From assembly GCF_001541095.1 (NCBI RefSeq), contig NZ_LMXH01000004.1, positions 1 to 64,000 of the forward strand: a stretch of DNA of 64,000 nucleotides, written 5' to 3'. Positions within the stretch are counted from its first letter, which is position 1. Every line of letters starts with the position of its first letter. The position numbers were made by a program, and so were the translations under genes. This document shows, in pieces, positions 29,382-39,235 of the stretch. The stretch is from Paenibacillus sp. FJAT-26967. Its GTDB lineage: Bacteria > Bacillota > Bacilli > Paenibacillales > NBRC-103111. Under the pieces are notes generated by a model that saw only the letters and a program-made list of their open reading frames with translations, was not told the origin of the DNA and searched no databases.

Positions 29382-30310
29382 ACGCGTTGAAAAAGCAAAA
29401 CTGGCAGTTCATCGGCTGGAGTCTGCTGTATGTACTTTTCCTGCTGTCTTTTATGACTCCGTATTTATTATTTACGTTCAGCTTTCTCATGATTCCGGTG
29501 CTGATCCTGTTCGTGAAGCTGGATGCCAAACGATTTACGGCTTTCTATGTCGGTTGTCTGCTGATCGTAAATCTGCTGCTCGGCTGGACAGGTTTCGTGG
29601 TGCTCGCCATTTCGTTATTCCTGCTTCCGCCGGTCATTGTCATAGGAATGCTTTATAAAAGGAAAGCTCCCGCGAGAACGGTATTAACCTACGGAACGCT
29701 GACATTCCTGGCGCAGCTGCTCCTTACGCTTGTAATCGGGTTCATCTTCAAGCTGAATTTTATTGCCAAATTCAAGTCTTTGATGATTGAGTCCATGGAC
29801 AACATGCAGTCGGCCTTGGCAGATGTAATGCCTAACGTAAGCGACCCAGAAATTTTAGGAGATTTTCTGGTTCAGGTTATACCGCTTTATATGATCGTTT
29901 TTTCATTGTTTTTTGTAGGTATTACGCATATCGTCGGACGCTGGATTCTGAACCGGACCGGTGAGAATATTCCTGGCATGCCGCCTGTACGGGAGTGGAG
30001 GCTTTCGAGATCCTTCGTATGGCTCTATCTGCTTGCGTTTATTGGAGGAATGTTATTTCAATTCTCGGCTGACTCTTTAATGTCTACGCTTCTAGTAAAT
30101 ATAATGCCCTTGTTAATGTTCGCTTTCGCTGCGCAGGCGATCTCATTCCTTGCGTTCATGGCCCATCATAAAGGCTGGGGTAAACTTCTACCGGTTGTCG
30201 GCACGATCGCTCTGATCCTATTTATGCCTGTTCTTCTGGTATTGTACAGTTTGCTCGGCGTGTTCGATGTAGCTTTTCCCCTCCGGGAAAGGTTCTTCAA
30301 ATCTAGTTAA
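29378..30310 (+). CDS. yybS: DUF2232 membrane protein (YybS-like)
   Basis: A 310-residue integral membrane protein with about eight hydrophobic segments. YybS is encoded just before the c-di-AMP phosphodiesterase GdpP (YybT) in Bacilli, as here. Function unknown; S-component-like folds have been suggested for the family. GTG 29378 overlaps the upstream stop; TTG 29387 would have better ribosome-site spacing (GAGGTG). The gap to gdpP is 17 bases, so co-transcription is likely. Confidence 0.85.
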   Translation: MNALKKQNWQFIGWSLLYVLFLLSFMTPYLLFTFSFLMIPVLILFVKLDAKRFTAFYVGCLLIVNLLLGWTGFVVLAISLFLLPPVIVIGMLYKRKAPARTVLTYGTLTFLAQLLLTLVIGFIFKLNFIAKFKSLMIESMDNMQSALADVMPNVSDPEILGDFLVQVIPLYMIVFSLFFVGITHIVGRWILNRTGENIPGMPPVREWRLSRSFVWLYLLAFIGGMLFQFSADSLMSTLLVNIMPLLMFAFAAQAISFLAFMAHHKGWGKLLPVVGTIALILFMPVLLVLYSLLGVFDVAFPLRERFFKSS

Positions 30311-30327
30311 GGGTCAGGGGAGAACAA

Positions 30328-32289
30328 ATGCCGAAATTCCTGTCGAAACGTTGGCATGGACAACACATGGTATGGACTTTTGCGCTGCTCGGCGCATTAA
30401 CGATTGTGCTGTTTTTATATGAATGGGTGTTAGGGATAGCCGCTTTACTTGCATCAGGTTCCATCCTGTATTTTTCCTGGAAAGCGGAAAGTGCCTTTCG
30501 CCATGATTTAAATGCATATTTAGGAACCATCACCCACCGGGTCAAAAAAGCAGCGGGAGATGTGATCTCCGAGCTGCCAATCGGGATGGTTCTATATAAT
30601 GAAGACAAAGAAATCGAGTGGCATAATCCTTTCGTGGCTAAATTAGCTGAGAAGGAATCGGTAATCGGAGATTCTCTGGAAGAAATCTTCCCGTCCTGGA
30701 AGCAGGGTAAAGAAAAGGAAGAATCGTGTGAAGTAGAGCATGACGGAAGGGTCTACAAATTCTTTCACCAGTCCGAAGAGCGGTTACTGTACATTCTTGA
30801 CATTACTGACTACAACCAGCTGCTCCACAAGCACGAAGAAAGCAAAATTGCCATAGGTATCGTCTTAATGGATAACCTGGATGAAGTAACGCAGGGAATG
30901 GACGATCAGACGCGCAGTATTATGCTGGCGCGGGTAACGGGCGAGATTACGGAGTGGGCCCACCGCAATGAGATCTATCTGCGCAGGACCGCATCCGACC
31001 GCTTCCTGATTCTGATGAATCAGAAGTCACTCAGTAAGCTGGAGCAGAACCGCTTCGATATTCTGGACGAAGTAAGGGACCTCACGATGGAATACAAGCT
31101 GCCTCTCACGGTCAGTATCGGGGTCTCCTCCGGTATTGAGGATCTGGAAGAGCTTGGACGTGTAGCCCAGACGAGCCTGGACATGTCTCTGGGCCGCGGC
31201 GGCGACCAGGTGACGGTTAAGGCCGGACAGCGTATTTCGTTCTATGGAGGCCGTACCAACGCGGTAGAGAAGCGCACACGGGTCCGCGCAAGGGTTATCT
31301 CTCACGCGCTGAGAGAGCTCATTAAGGAAAGCGATAAGATCGTAATCATGGGGCACCGCTTCCCGGATATGGACTCTATCGGCGCTGCGATCGGCGTGCT
31401 GAAGGCGGTCCAGCTCAGCAACAAAGAAGGCTACATCGTCCTCGAGGGCGTCAATCCTTCGATTGAGAAGCTGATGGCGATGATTGCCGAGGACGAGAAG
31501 CTGAACCGGTGGTTCATTACACCGGCTCAGGCGATGCAGATCACGACCCAGCGGACGCTGGCGGTCGTGCTGGATACCCACCGCGCTTCTATGGTGGCGG
31601 AGCCGAAGCTGTTTAACCTGACTCACCGGATTATGGTGGTCGATCACCACCGGCGCAGCGAGGAGTTCTTCCACGATGCGACGCTCGTATACATGGAACC
31701 GTACGCTTCCTCCACATGCGAGCTGGTGACGGAGCTGCTGCAGTATTTCAACGACAAGATTTCGCTTGATGTCCTTGAAGCGACCGTCCTGCTGGCCGGC
31801 ATTGTCGTGGATACGAAGCAGTTCAGCCTGCGGACCGGTTCAAGGACCTTCGAGGCGGCATCTTTCCTGCGCCGCAACGGGGCGGATCCGACTATCATCC
31901 AGAAGATGCTGAAGGAAGATTTGGAAGCTTATATTGAGAAGGCTACGATCATGAAGCATACGGAAATGCTCTATGAGCACGTGGCTTTGGCCGTTGGCGA
32001 GGCAGATCACAAATATTCTCAGTTGATGATTGCTCAGGTGGCTGATACCTTATTAAATATGACGGGTGTATTTGCATCCTTCGTCATCTGTGTAAGACCT
32101 GACGGATTAACCGGCATCAGCGCGCGTTCTCTAGGTTCTATGAATGTACAGCTTGTCATGGAGCGTATGGGAGGCGGCGGGCATTTAACGAACGCAGCGA
32201 CTCAGCTTGAAATAAGTCCGCAGGAAGCGGCTCTGAAGCTGAAACAAATATTAGAAGAGATAGAGCAAGAGGAGGGGCTTTTCGAATGA
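30328..32289 (+). CDS. gdpP: Cyclic-di-AMP phosphodiesterase GdpP
   Basis: A 653-residue enzyme that cleaves c-di-AMP to pApA and so sets potassium, osmotic and cell-wall homeostasis. Two N-terminal membrane helices (about 12-52) are followed by a PAS-like domain, a degenerate GGDEF domain ([11 protein letters not shown] in place of GGDEF, about residue 290-300), a DHH domain with [15 protein letters not shown] (about 345) and VDHHRR, and a DHHA1 domain with [10 protein letters not shown] near the end. Its last four bases (ATGA) overlap rplI. It lies upstream of the WalRK block, whose cell-wall role is related. Confidence 0.96.
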   Translation: MPKFLSKRWHGQHMVWTFALLGALTIVLFLYEWVLGIAALLASGSILYFSWKAESAFRHDLNAYLGTITHRVKKAAGDVISELPIGMVLYNEDKEIEWHNPFVAKLAEKESVIGDSLEEIFPSWKQGKEKEESCEVEHDGRVYKFFHQSEERLLYILDITDYNQLLHKHEESKIAIGIVLMDNLDEVTQGMDDQTRSIMLARVTGEITEWAHRNEIYLRRTASDRFLILMNQKSLSKLEQNRFDILDEVRDLTMEYKLPLTVSIGVSSGIEDLEELGRVAQTSLDMSLGRGGDQVTVKAGQRISFYGGRTNAVEKRTRVRARVISHALRELIKESDKIVIMGHRFPDMDSIGAAIGVLKAVQLSNKEGYIVLEGVNPSIEKLMAMIAEDEKLNRWFITPAQAMQITTQRTLAVVLDTHRASMVAEPKLFNLTHRIMVVDHHRRSEEFFHDATLVYMEPYASSTCELVTELLQYFNDKISLDVLEATVLLAGIVVDTKQFSLRTGSRTFEAASFLRRNGADPTIIQKMLKEDLEAYIEKATIMKHTEMLYEHVALAVGEADHKYSQLMIAQVADTLLNMTGVFASFVICVRPDGLTGISARSLGSMNVQLVMERMGGGGHLTNAATQLEISPQEAALKLKQILEEIEQEEGLFE

Positions 32290-32729
32290 AAGTCGTATTT
32301 CTGAAAGACGTTAAAGGACAAGGTAAAAAAGGTGAAATCAAAGAGGTTTCGGAAGGTTACGCAACAAACTTCCTGATCCCGAGAGGTTTGGCTGCGGCCG
32401 GTACGGATTCTGCGGTAAAGAAGGTTGATCAGCAGAATAAGGCGGAGCAGAAGCGCAAAGAGCAAGAAAAACAGGAAGCCGAAGCACTCGGTGCCAAGCT
32501 GAACGAAACAACGGTAACCATTCGTACGAAATCCGGAGAAGGCGGCCGTCTGTTCGGAGCCATTACGAGCAAGCAAATCGCGGAGCAGCTTGAGAAACTG
32601 GGCTACAAGATCGATAAGCGTAAAATCGTCCTGAGCGATCCTATCCGTACTCTTGGCGTTACCAAGGTTCCTGTAAAACTGCACACCGAAGTGACTGCGA
32701 CAATCAGTGTTCAAGTTTCGGAAGAGTAA
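32286..32729 (+). CDS. rplI: 50S ribosomal protein L9
   Basis: A 147-residue L9: [36 protein letters not shown], long connecting helix, then a C-terminal RNA-binding domain. ATG 32286 overlaps the gdpP stop; AGAGGAGGGG is the ribosome site. It precedes the replicative helicase, as in Bacillus. Confidence 0.97.
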   Translation: MKVVFLKDVKGQGKKGEIKEVSEGYATNFLIPRGLAAAGTDSAVKKVDQQNKAEQKRKEQEKQEAEALGAKLNETTVTIRTKSGEGGRLFGAITSKQIAEQLEKLGYKIDKRKIVLSDPIRTLGVTKVPVKLHTEVTATISVQVSEE

Positions 32730-32780
32730 GATCGTGCTCCGGCAGCAAGAAAATATGAACGGAAGAACAGGTGAAAGAAC

Positions 32781-34136
32781 ATGAACCAAGAATTGTTCAT
32801 GGATCGTGTTCCGCCGCAAAATATCGAAGCTGAACAAGCGGTTCTTGGCGCGATCCTGTTGGATAGCGATTCACTGATTACCGCGATGGAGCGGATGGGG
32901 CCTGACGATTTCTACCGGTCGTCACACCAGCGTATTTTCGAATCGATGATCGAATTGGCGGAGGAAGACGAGCCGGTCGATCTCGTGACGCTGACGGCGA
33001 GGCTGCAGAACAAGCAGCTGCTCGAAGAGATTGGCGGGGTCGCTTATTTGTCCGAACTCGCCAATGCCGTCCCGACGGCCGCCAACATCGATTACTATGC
33101 AGCTATCGTAGAAGAGAAGTCAATGCTCCGGAGGCTGATCCGGACGGCGACACAGATCGTGTCAGACGGCTACGCAAGTGCAGAGGATGTCGGCCTCATG
33201 CTCAGCGATGCGGAATCCCGCATTCTGGAGATTTCGCAGCGGCGTAATTCGAACGGCTTTATCTCCATCCGGGACGTCTTGATGGACGTCTTCGAGCGGG
33301 TGGAGTTCCTGTATTCGCATAAAGGGGGATCAACCGGAATTCCTTCGGGGTTTAACGACCTCGACAAGATGACATCCGGCTTCCAGCGTTCGGATTTGAT
33401 TATCGTGGCGGCCCGTCCTTCTGTCGGTAAGACCGCTTTTGCGCTGAATATTGCGCAGAATGTGGGCGTGCGGGCCAAGGAAACCGTCGCGATCTTCTCC
33501 CTGGAGATGGGTGCAGCCCAGCTCGTCCAGCGGATGATCTGTGCGGAGGCGAATGTGGATGCAACCCGGATGAGGTCCGGTTTCCTCGAAGGGGACGATT
33601 GGGAGAAGCTGACGATGGCGATAGGCTCGCTGTCCGAAGCGGACATCTATATCGATGATTCCCCTTCGGTCACCGTAACCGATATCCGCGCGAAGTGCCG
33701 GAGGCTGAAGCAGGAGCGGGGACTCGGGATGATCCTGATCGACTACCTGCAGCTCATTCAGGGCCGCGGCAAAGGCGACAACCGGCAGCAGGAAGTATCC
33801 GAGATCTCCCGTACGCTGAAGCAGATTGCCCGTGAGCTGAATGTGCCGGTTATCGCACTCTCCCAGCTCAGCCGGGGTGTCGAGCAGCGGCAGGATAAAC
33901 GCCCGATGATGTCTGACCTTAGGGAATCCGGTTCCATTGAGCAAGATGCCGATATCGTAGCTTTCCTGTACAGGGATGATTACTATGACAAGGAATCGGA
34001 GAAGAAGAACATCATCGAGATCATTATCGCCAAGCAGCGTAACGGTCCCGTAGGTACAGTGGAACTCGCGTTCCTCAAAAACTTTAATAAATTCGTCAAT
34101 ATGGACAGAGCCCATCAGGAGCTTCCTGCAGGTTGA
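32781..34136 (+). CDS. dnaB: Replicative DNA helicase (DnaB family, DnaC in Bacillus naming)
   Basis: A 451-residue hexameric helicase. The N-terminal primase-contact domain starts RVPPQNIEAEQAVLGAIL. The RecA-like motor has Walker A ARPSVGKTAFALN near residue 212 and Walker B MILIDYLQLI; the later block is LSQLSRGVEQRQDKRPMMSDLRESGSIEQDAD. It unwinds DNA ahead of the polymerase and is loaded with DnaA/DnaB/DnaD/DnaI. No intein is present. A PurR-type operator starts three bases after the stop. Confidence 0.98.
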   Translation: MNQELFMDRVPPQNIEAEQAVLGAILLDSDSLITAMERMGPDDFYRSSHQRIFESMIELAEEDEPVDLVTLTARLQNKQLLEEIGGVAYLSELANAVPTAANIDYYAAIVEEKSMLRRLIRTATQIVSDGYASAEDVGLMLSDAESRILEISQRRNSNGFISIRDVLMDVFERVEFLYSHKGGSTGIPSGFNDLDKMTSGFQRSDLIIVAARPSVGKTAFALNIAQNVGVRAKETVAIFSLEMGAAQLVQRMICAEANVDATRMRSGFLEGDDWEKLTMAIGSLSEADIYIDDSPSVTVTDIRAKCRRLKQERGLGMILIDYLQLIQGRGKGDNRQQEVSEISRTLKQIARELNVPVIALSQLSRGVEQRQDKRPMMSDLRESGSIEQDADIVAFLYRDDYYDKESEKKNIIEIIIAKQRNGPVGTVELAFLKNFNKFVNMDRAHQELPAG

Positions 34137-34138
34137 CA

Positions 34139-34182
34139 ATATCCGAACAATCATACTGTACTCAGTATGATTGTTCGCGTTT
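34139..34182. promoter_or_regulatory. PurR operator (PurBox pair) upstream of purA
   Basis: ATATCCGAACAAT (34139-34151) matches the Bacillus PurBox AWWWCCGAACWWT exactly. An inverted second box (34170-34182, reverse complement AAACGCGAACAAT) has two mismatches. They flank a perfect 14-base inverted repeat (GAACAATCATACTG/CAGTATGATTGTTC) followed by GCGTTTTGTTT, which could also terminate dnaB transcription. It ends four bases before the purA -35. Confidence 0.7.
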
Positions 34183-34185
34183 TGT

Positions 34186-34214
34186 TTGACTTTGCTACTT
34201 CTGACTGCTACACT
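34186..34214 (+). promoter_or_regulatory. Promoter of purA
   Basis: TTGACT (34186-34191), exact 17-base spacer, TACACT (34209-34214), 64 bases before the start codon. Confidence 0.65.
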
Positions 34215-34278
34215 AAAGCAGTATGCTAAAAAGCAGCAAAATGATGTGACGAGAGTCACTTTACGGAGGTAATACAGA

Positions 34279-35565
34279 ATGTCAACAGTGGTTGTAGTCG
34301 GAACCCAATGGGGAGACGAAGGGAAAGGGAAAATCACGGACTATTTAGCGGAGTCCGCGGAAGTGGTCGCCCGCTACCAAGGCGGCAACAATGCCGGCCA
34401 CACCATTCTGATCGAAGGCAAGAAGTACAAGCTGACGATGATACCGTCCGGTATTTTCAATCATAATAAAGTTTGTGTCATCGGAAACGGCATGGTCCTT
34501 AATCCGGCTGCGCTTGTGGAAGAGATTCAGTATATTCGCGATAACGGATTTTCTGCAGATAATTTAAAAATAAGCGACCGTGCTCACGTTATTATGCCTT
34601 ATCACCTTCTTCTGGATCAGCTTGAGGAAGACAGCAAAGGCGATAACAAAATCGGAACGACACGCAAAGGCATCGGCCCTTGCTACGTAGACAAAGCAGC
34701 CCGCAACGGTATCCGCATCGCGGATTTGATGGATGCATCCGAGTTCGAGCTTAAGCTGCGTCAAATCGTCAAAGACAAGAATACGCTGCTCAAGCAAGTA
34801 TACGGACATGAAGGCGTGGATGCAGACGCGATTCTTGCCGAATACCTGGGCTATGCAGAGCAGCTGCGTGTATTCGTAACGGATACTTCGGTTGTGCTCA
34901 ACGATGCGATTGACGAAGGCAAACGCGTGCTGTTCGAAGGCGCACAAGGCGTTATGCTCGACATCGACCAAGGTACGTATCCGTTCGTTACGTCTTCGAA
35001 CCCGACTGCCGGCGGTGTATGTAACGGTTCCGGCGTAGGGCCGACGAAGATCAACCAGATCATCGGAGTAGCCAAAGCCTACACGACCCGTGTCGGCGAC
35101 GGACCTTTCCCGACCGAGCTGAAGGACGAGATCGGCGACATGATCCGCGAGACGGGCCACGAGTACGGCACCGTAACAGGACGTCCGCGCCGCGTCGGCT
35201 GGTTCGATAGCGTCGTGATCCGTCATGCGCGCCGCGTCAGCGGAATCACTGGCCTGTCCCTGAACTCAATCGACGTGCTGACAGGCCTTGAGACCGTCAA
35301 GATTTGTACGGGCTATAAGTACAAAGGCGAGGTTATCGAGCACTATCCTGCAAGCCTGAACGTGCTTGCGGAGTGTGAAGCGGTGTACGAAGAGCTGCCG
35401 GGCTGGAGCGAAGATGTCTCCAATGCGAAGACACTGAGTGACCTGCCGGACAATGCGCGCAACTACCTCGAGCGTGTCTCGGAGCTGACGGGCATTCCAA
35501 TCGCGATCTTCTCGGTCGGACGCAACCGTGAGCAAACGAACTTGATTCGTCCCGTTTACGCTTAA
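34279..35565 (+). CDS. purA: Adenylosuccinate synthetase
   Basis: A 428-residue enzyme joining IMP and aspartate with GTP, the first committed step to AMP. The P-loop is [14 protein letters not shown] with catalytic Asp13; NNAGHT holds the catalytic histidine; TTRKGIGP and the GTP-base motif near TGLETVK are present. ATG 34279 follows ACGGAGGT. It is probably repressed by PurR through the operator upstream. Confidence 0.98.
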   Translation: MSTVVVVGTQWGDEGKGKITDYLAESAEVVARYQGGNNAGHTILIEGKKYKLTMIPSGIFNHNKVCVIGNGMVLNPAALVEEIQYIRDNGFSADNLKISDRAHVIMPYHLLLDQLEEDSKGDNKIGTTRKGIGPCYVDKAARNGIRIADLMDASEFELKLRQIVKDKNTLLKQVYGHEGVDADAILAEYLGYAEQLRVFVTDTSVVLNDAIDEGKRVLFEGAQGVMLDIDQGTYPFVTSSNPTAGGVCNGSGVGPTKINQIIGVAKAYTTRVGDGPFPTELKDEIGDMIRETGHEYGTVTGRPRRVGWFDSVVIRHARRVSGITGLSLNSIDVLTGLETVKICTGYKYKGEVIEHYPASLNVLAECEAVYEELPGWSEDVSNAKTLSDLPDNARNYLERVSELTGIPIAIFSVGRNREQTNLIRPVYA

Positions 35566-35583
35566 GATTCGAATTAAAGCCAA

Positions 35584-35629
35584 GTCTCCCCCAATGCCGT
35601 TGTTAACGGCGTGGCGGGAGGCTTTTTTT
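35584..35629 (+). terminator. Terminator after purA
   Basis: CTCCC pairs with GGGAG around an inner hairpin GCCGTT/AACGGC, followed by seven T. The next 260 bases (35630-35889) show no convincing gene. Confidence 0.75.
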
Positions 35630-35889
35630 GCGTGTATAAGAGAAGGCTGTGGGTTGGTTGGAAGTTACAGAATTTAAAGAACTTTAAGAAGTTGAAGATG
35701 GGGGATAGCGGCTTTCAAACCTTGTATTTTTAAGCCCCAAGGAATCTACGCCAATAAGTAACTCACTAGTCCCCAGGTTGTTTTCCATCCTCCAGCCTCT
35801 TATTTTTTGACACCACTCGATTGATTTGCCGCTAATTCGTCCATACTGGTTCATAGAGAGAGACGAAACTAGAAGCAACAAGGCGGTGG

Positions 35890-36621
35890 ATGAAGATGAA
35901 ATGGATAGGTGTGTTGAGCAAGTGGGCAGCGGGTGCCGTACTGATGTCCTTTTTGTCCATATTTACGACGTATGTAGTGGTAACAACAATGGTAGACGAG
36001 GTACTGAAGCATTTTCAGCTGCCTCCGATTGGAGCTAAGATCGGCTTCCCGCAAATTGTAGGTAAACTGGGGGAACAGATAGGACTGGGCAAACCGGGCG
36101 CGAATGCGGGCGCATCCGTCAATGAGCGTGTGGAACGGATTGCCGCGGGCTCGCCTTCGCCATCACCGGCTCCGAGCCCTACCCCGACAGGCGCCTCGCA
36201 GAGTACATCCGGCAGTGTAAGCGGGGGGACTGGAGCTCCCGGCCAGCAGCCGTCCGCTTCACCCGTACAGGGAGGCGTATCGCCGCAGCCTACGGGAATG
36301 CCCGATGCAGTGGCGGTAATGGGTGAGCTGAAGTCAGGGGAGCCCCCTAGCGGCGGGACGGAATCGGACAAGAAGGACGTCGTCGTCTCGACGGAGGACT
36401 TTTCCAAGAAGAAGGATTCCCTAACCAGTACTGACAAGCAGAAGATCTTCTCTATCCTGATCGCGAAGCTGCCTTCCGAAGAAGTTCAGAAGCTATCCAA
36501 GCTGGTGGAAGACGGCATTACGGCTGAAGAGTTGAAGGAAGTAGACGGCAAGATGAAGCAGTATTTAAGTAAGGAAGAATACGAGCAGCTTTCCGTGATT
36601 TTGAAGAAATATGGAAGTTAA
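35890..36621 (+). CDS. Membrane-anchored Pro/Ser-rich protein, function unknown
   Basis: A 243-residue protein: one N-terminal membrane segment (about 10-33), an extracytoplasmic stretch, a linker of about 70 residues rich in Ser, Pro, Gly and Thr (residues 85-150), and a charged helical C-terminal domain (about 175-243) with DKQKIFSILIAKLPSEEVQKLSKLV. The linker resembles wall-spanning spacers. I recognise no family. ATG 35890 (or 35896) follows AAGGCGGTGG. It lies directly upstream of the M23 cell-wall peptidase, so a role at the cell surface is plausible. Confidence 0.65.
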   Translation: MKMKWIGVLSKWAAGAVLMSFLSIFTTYVVVTTMVDEVLKHFQLPPIGAKIGFPQIVGKLGEQIGLGKPGANAGASVNERVERIAAGSPSPSPAPSPTPTGASQSTSGSVSGGTGAPGQQPSASPVQGGVSPQPTGMPDAVAVMGELKSGEPPSGGTESDKKDVVVSTEDFSKKKDSLTSTDKQKIFSILIAKLPSEEVQKLSKLVEDGITAEELKEVDGKMKQYLSKEEYEQLSVILKKYGS

Positions 36622-36735
36622 GAGCGGGCTGAGGTAAGGAATCCATTGTTTGCCTGATGGCTTCTAAACCCCCTTTCCTGCACGGTTTATCTGTCTTGTC
36701 CGCGTCATTCCTAATAGTGGCAACCTATACTTTTC

Positions 36736-36764
36736 TTGAAAAGTCGGGACGGGTTGTGTTAAAT
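36736..36764 (+). promoter_or_regulatory. Promoter of the M23 peptidase gene
   Basis: TTGAAA (36736-36741), exact 17-base spacer, TTAAAT (36759-36764). The leader contains a hairpin CTCCTTAAAC/GTTTAAGGGG (36802-36823) without a T-run; its role is unknown. Confidence 0.5.
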
Positions 36765-36864
36765 TATTAGGGGAGTTTATACGGTGATAGAGTTTGAGAC
36801 TCCTTAAACGAGTTTAAGGGGTATTCGCCGCATCGTACAGAACAAAGCGGACAAGGAGAAGATT

Positions 36865-38382
36865 ATGAGAGGTTCTAAGGGAATAGATTGGGCCCGGAAG
36901 CTTTGGAAACAAAGTAAAGCCCAATGGCAAAGCTTGACCAGTAAACAAGCAGAACCGACGTCCGTCCTGAAGGATAGCGCTGCACCCGGACGAGGTAAAT
37001 GGTTCTTCCTATATAGCATAAGTTCAATCGCATTGATCGGTACTTTGTCGATAACCGGCCAGGACTACGTTGAAGCGAATCTCGCAGATATTTATCCGGT
37101 CAAAGTCGGGCAGGAAACGCTCGGTTATGTGAGCAGCCCGGAAGTCCTGAAGGAATATACGGCAGACCGTGAGCAGAAGCTCGCCAAGCAGTATCCGGAC
37201 GTACATATGATCCTACCCGAACTAGAGCAGTCAGAGCCGGAGAGAGCTTTTCGCCAGAAGCCGGATGACAGCAAGGTGCTTGCGCTCCTGGACGAGAAGC
37301 TGAAGCCCGTTGCAAGCGGTGTTGAGCTGGTCATTGAAGGCAAGACATTCGCGATTGTAAAAGATCAGGCGACAGCGGACAAAGTCCTGGCCGAAATCAA
37401 GAAGCCTTATGAGCAGAAAGCGAAGGATAGCAGTCAGGTGGCTGTATTATCCGCAGATACGGTCAAGCCGGCTTCGACGACGGTCGAGAAGGTAGAGTTC
37501 GTGCAGAAGGTGGAGACGAGCGATGCGCTGGGAATCCAGCCTCAGGATGTCGTTAAACCGGATGAGCTGATCGCGAAGATTAAGACAGGCGGCGTAGAGC
37601 CGACTAAATATACCGTGCTTCCAGGTGATTGCGTTTCTTGTATTGCCGAGAAGCTGAGCGTGCCCAAGCAAGTCATTTATGACAAGAACCCTTGGATTGT
37701 AGATGATCAGATTCGTGAAGGCGATGTACTCGATCTGACTGTGATCAAGCCGGCCCTCTCGGTTAAGACCGTGGAGAAAATGGTAGAGAATCAAGATGTC
37801 CAGTATGAGACCGAGGTCATTACCGATGATACGGTCAAAGAAGGGATTGTCGAGACAATCTCCCCGGGTAAAAATGGACTTAAACAAGTTACGTATGAAC
37901 TGACTAAGGTGAACGGCCAACTGGTGGATGAGAAAATTATCGGGGAAGAAATGGTCGAGAAGCCCGTACCGGCTAAGGTGAAAAAAGGAACCAAGGTTAT
38001 TCTCGGGGAAGGAACCGGAAGCTTCGCATGGCCGGTCGTGTCGCATTCCATTACCAGCACCTTCGGCACACGCTGGAACAAGCTTCACAAGGGACTCGAT
38101 ATAGTAGGGAACCGCGCCATCGTGGCGGCGGATAACGGAAAAGTAGTATCAGCGGGTTATAAATCCGATTACGGCTATTATGTACTTATAAACCATATGA
38201 ACGGGTACGAAACGATGTACGCGCACATGAGTAAAATCGAAACCACTGCGGGAACGATCGTCGAGAAAGGTGAGCAAATCGGGGTAATGGGCAGTACCGG
38301 CGATTCGACCGGGGTCCATCTCCATTTTGAAATCCACAAGAACGGCGGCCTGGAAAACCCGCTTAAATATTTGAATCACTAG
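36865..38382 (+). CDS. LysM-G5-M23 cell-wall metallopeptidase
   Basis: A 505-residue membrane-anchored protein. A basic cytosolic tail is followed by a membrane segment (about 50-68). Then come a coiled region, a LysM-like repeat (YTVLPGDCVSCIAEKLSV, about 251-300), a G5 domain (about 300-375), and a C-terminal M23 domain with FAWPVVSHSITSTFGTRW, zinc ligands in HKGLDI and HLHFEI. M23 enzymes cut peptidoglycan cross-bridges or serve as activator scaffolds; both zinc motifs are intact. It sits upstream of walRK, which controls autolysins. Confidence 0.92.
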   Translation: MRGSKGIDWARKLWKQSKAQWQSLTSKQAEPTSVLKDSAAPGRGKWFFLYSISSIALIGTLSITGQDYVEANLADIYPVKVGQETLGYVSSPEVLKEYTADREQKLAKQYPDVHMILPELEQSEPERAFRQKPDDSKVLALLDEKLKPVASGVELVIEGKTFAIVKDQATADKVLAEIKKPYEQKAKDSSQVAVLSADTVKPASTTVEKVEFVQKVETSDALGIQPQDVVKPDELIAKIKTGGVEPTKYTVLPGDCVSCIAEKLSVPKQVIYDKNPWIVDDQIREGDVLDLTVIKPALSVKTVEKMVENQDVQYETEVITDDTVKEGIVETISPGKNGLKQVTYELTKVNGQLVDEKIIGEEMVEKPVPAKVKKGTKVILGEGTGSFAWPVVSHSITSTFGTRWNKLHKGLDIVGNRAIVAADNGKVVSAGYKSDYGYYVLINHMNGYETMYAHMSKIETTAGTIVEKGEQIGVMGSTGDSTGVHLHFEIHKNGGLENPLKYLNH

Positions 38383-38395
38383 GGCATTTTTAACA

Positions 38396-38436
38396 GAGAG
38401 ATACCGCTTCCCGCAAGGGAGGCTGTGTCTCTTTTT
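38396..38436 (+). terminator. Terminator after the M23 gene
   Basis: AGAGA pairs with TCTCT and GCTTCCC with GGGAGGC, loop GCAA, followed by TTTTTG. Confidence 0.75.
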
Positions 38437-38499
38437 GCTTAGAGGTATGTTACAATAAAAGGGTATGGTCTCTTAGGTGAAGGACAGGTGATAAAGGTC

Positions 38500-39234
38500 A
38501 TGTTCGGCACAAATGGTAAAATTCTCGTCGTCGACGACGAACAACCGATTGCGGATATACTCAAGTTTAATTTGGAAAAAGAGGGCTACCAGGTCATCTG
38601 CGCCCATGACGGCGGCACGGCCGTCGAGCTGGCGTTCTTGGAACGCCCCGATCTGATTCTGCTCGATCTCATGCTGCCTGTCAAAGACGGCATGGACGTG
38701 TGCCGGGAGATCCGGGCGAAGCTGAACACGCCGATTATTATGCTGACGGCGAAGGACACGGAGCTGGATAAGGTGCTGGGACTCGAAATGGGCGCCGACG
38801 ATTATGTGACGAAGCCTTTCGGCAACCGGGAGCTGCTTGCCCGCGTCAAGGCGCATCTGCGCCGTCAGAGCAAATCATCCGGAGCCGGGCCGGCAGAGCC
38901 GGAACCGCAGGAAGCGAATGGCATCCGCCTGCACAGCCTGTTTATCGATAGCGACATGTATGTCGTCTACCGGGATAACGAGCCGCTGGATCTCACGCAC
39001 CGGGAGTTCGAGCTGATTCATTACATGGCCAAGCACCCCGGCAAAGTGATGACGCGCGAGCACCTGCTGCAGGCGGTATGGGGCTATGACTACTACGGCG
39101 ATGTCCGTACGGTCGATGTGACGATCCGCCGGCTGCGCGAGAAGCTGGAGACAGACCCGAGCAAGCCGGAATACATCGTGACCCGGCGCGGCCTCGGCTA
39201 TATGATGCGGGGAACCAAATACGGAGGCTTCTGA
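38500..39234 (+). CDS. walR: Response regulator WalR
   Basis: A 244-residue OmpR-type regulator, essential controller of cell-wall metabolism in Firmicutes. The receiver domain has [18 protein letters not shown], phospho-acceptor Asp56 in LILLDLMLP, and [11 protein letters not shown] with the switch lysine. The winged-helix domain ends [12 protein letters not shown] ... [14 protein letters not shown] 38488 is in frame, but ATG 38500 lies nine bases after AGGTG and is preferred. It ends one base before walK. Confidence 0.97.
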   Translation: MFGTNGKILVVDDEQPIADILKFNLEKEGYQVICAHDGGTAVELAFLERPDLILLDLMLPVKDGMDVCREIRAKLNTPIIMLTAKDTELDKVLGLEMGADDYVTKPFGNRELLARVKAHLRRQSKSSGAGPAEPEPQEANGIRLHSLFIDSDMYVVYRDNEPLDLTHREFELIHYMAKHPGKVMTREHLLQAVWGYDYYGDVRTVDVTIRRLREKLETDPSKPEYIVTRRGLGYMMRGTKYGGF

Positions 39235-39235
39235 T

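Noticed and set aside
33330..34337. 335-residue minus-strand frame across dnaB and purA.
   Set aside because: It runs antisense through two essential genes and through the purA promoter; no family resemblance.
35684..35881. 65-residue minus-strand frame after purA.
   Set aside because: TTG start without a ribosome site and no recognisable sequence.
36770..36864. c-di-AMP (ydaO) riboswitch before the M23 peptidase gene.
   Set aside because: The leader is only about 95 bases and lacks the conserved ydaO blocks; it holds just one hairpin.
37447..38088. Long minus-strand open frame of 213 residues inside the M23 peptidase gene.
   Set aside because: It is antisense to a well-supported gene and has no ribosome site; the GC-rich third positions of the real gene create such frames.
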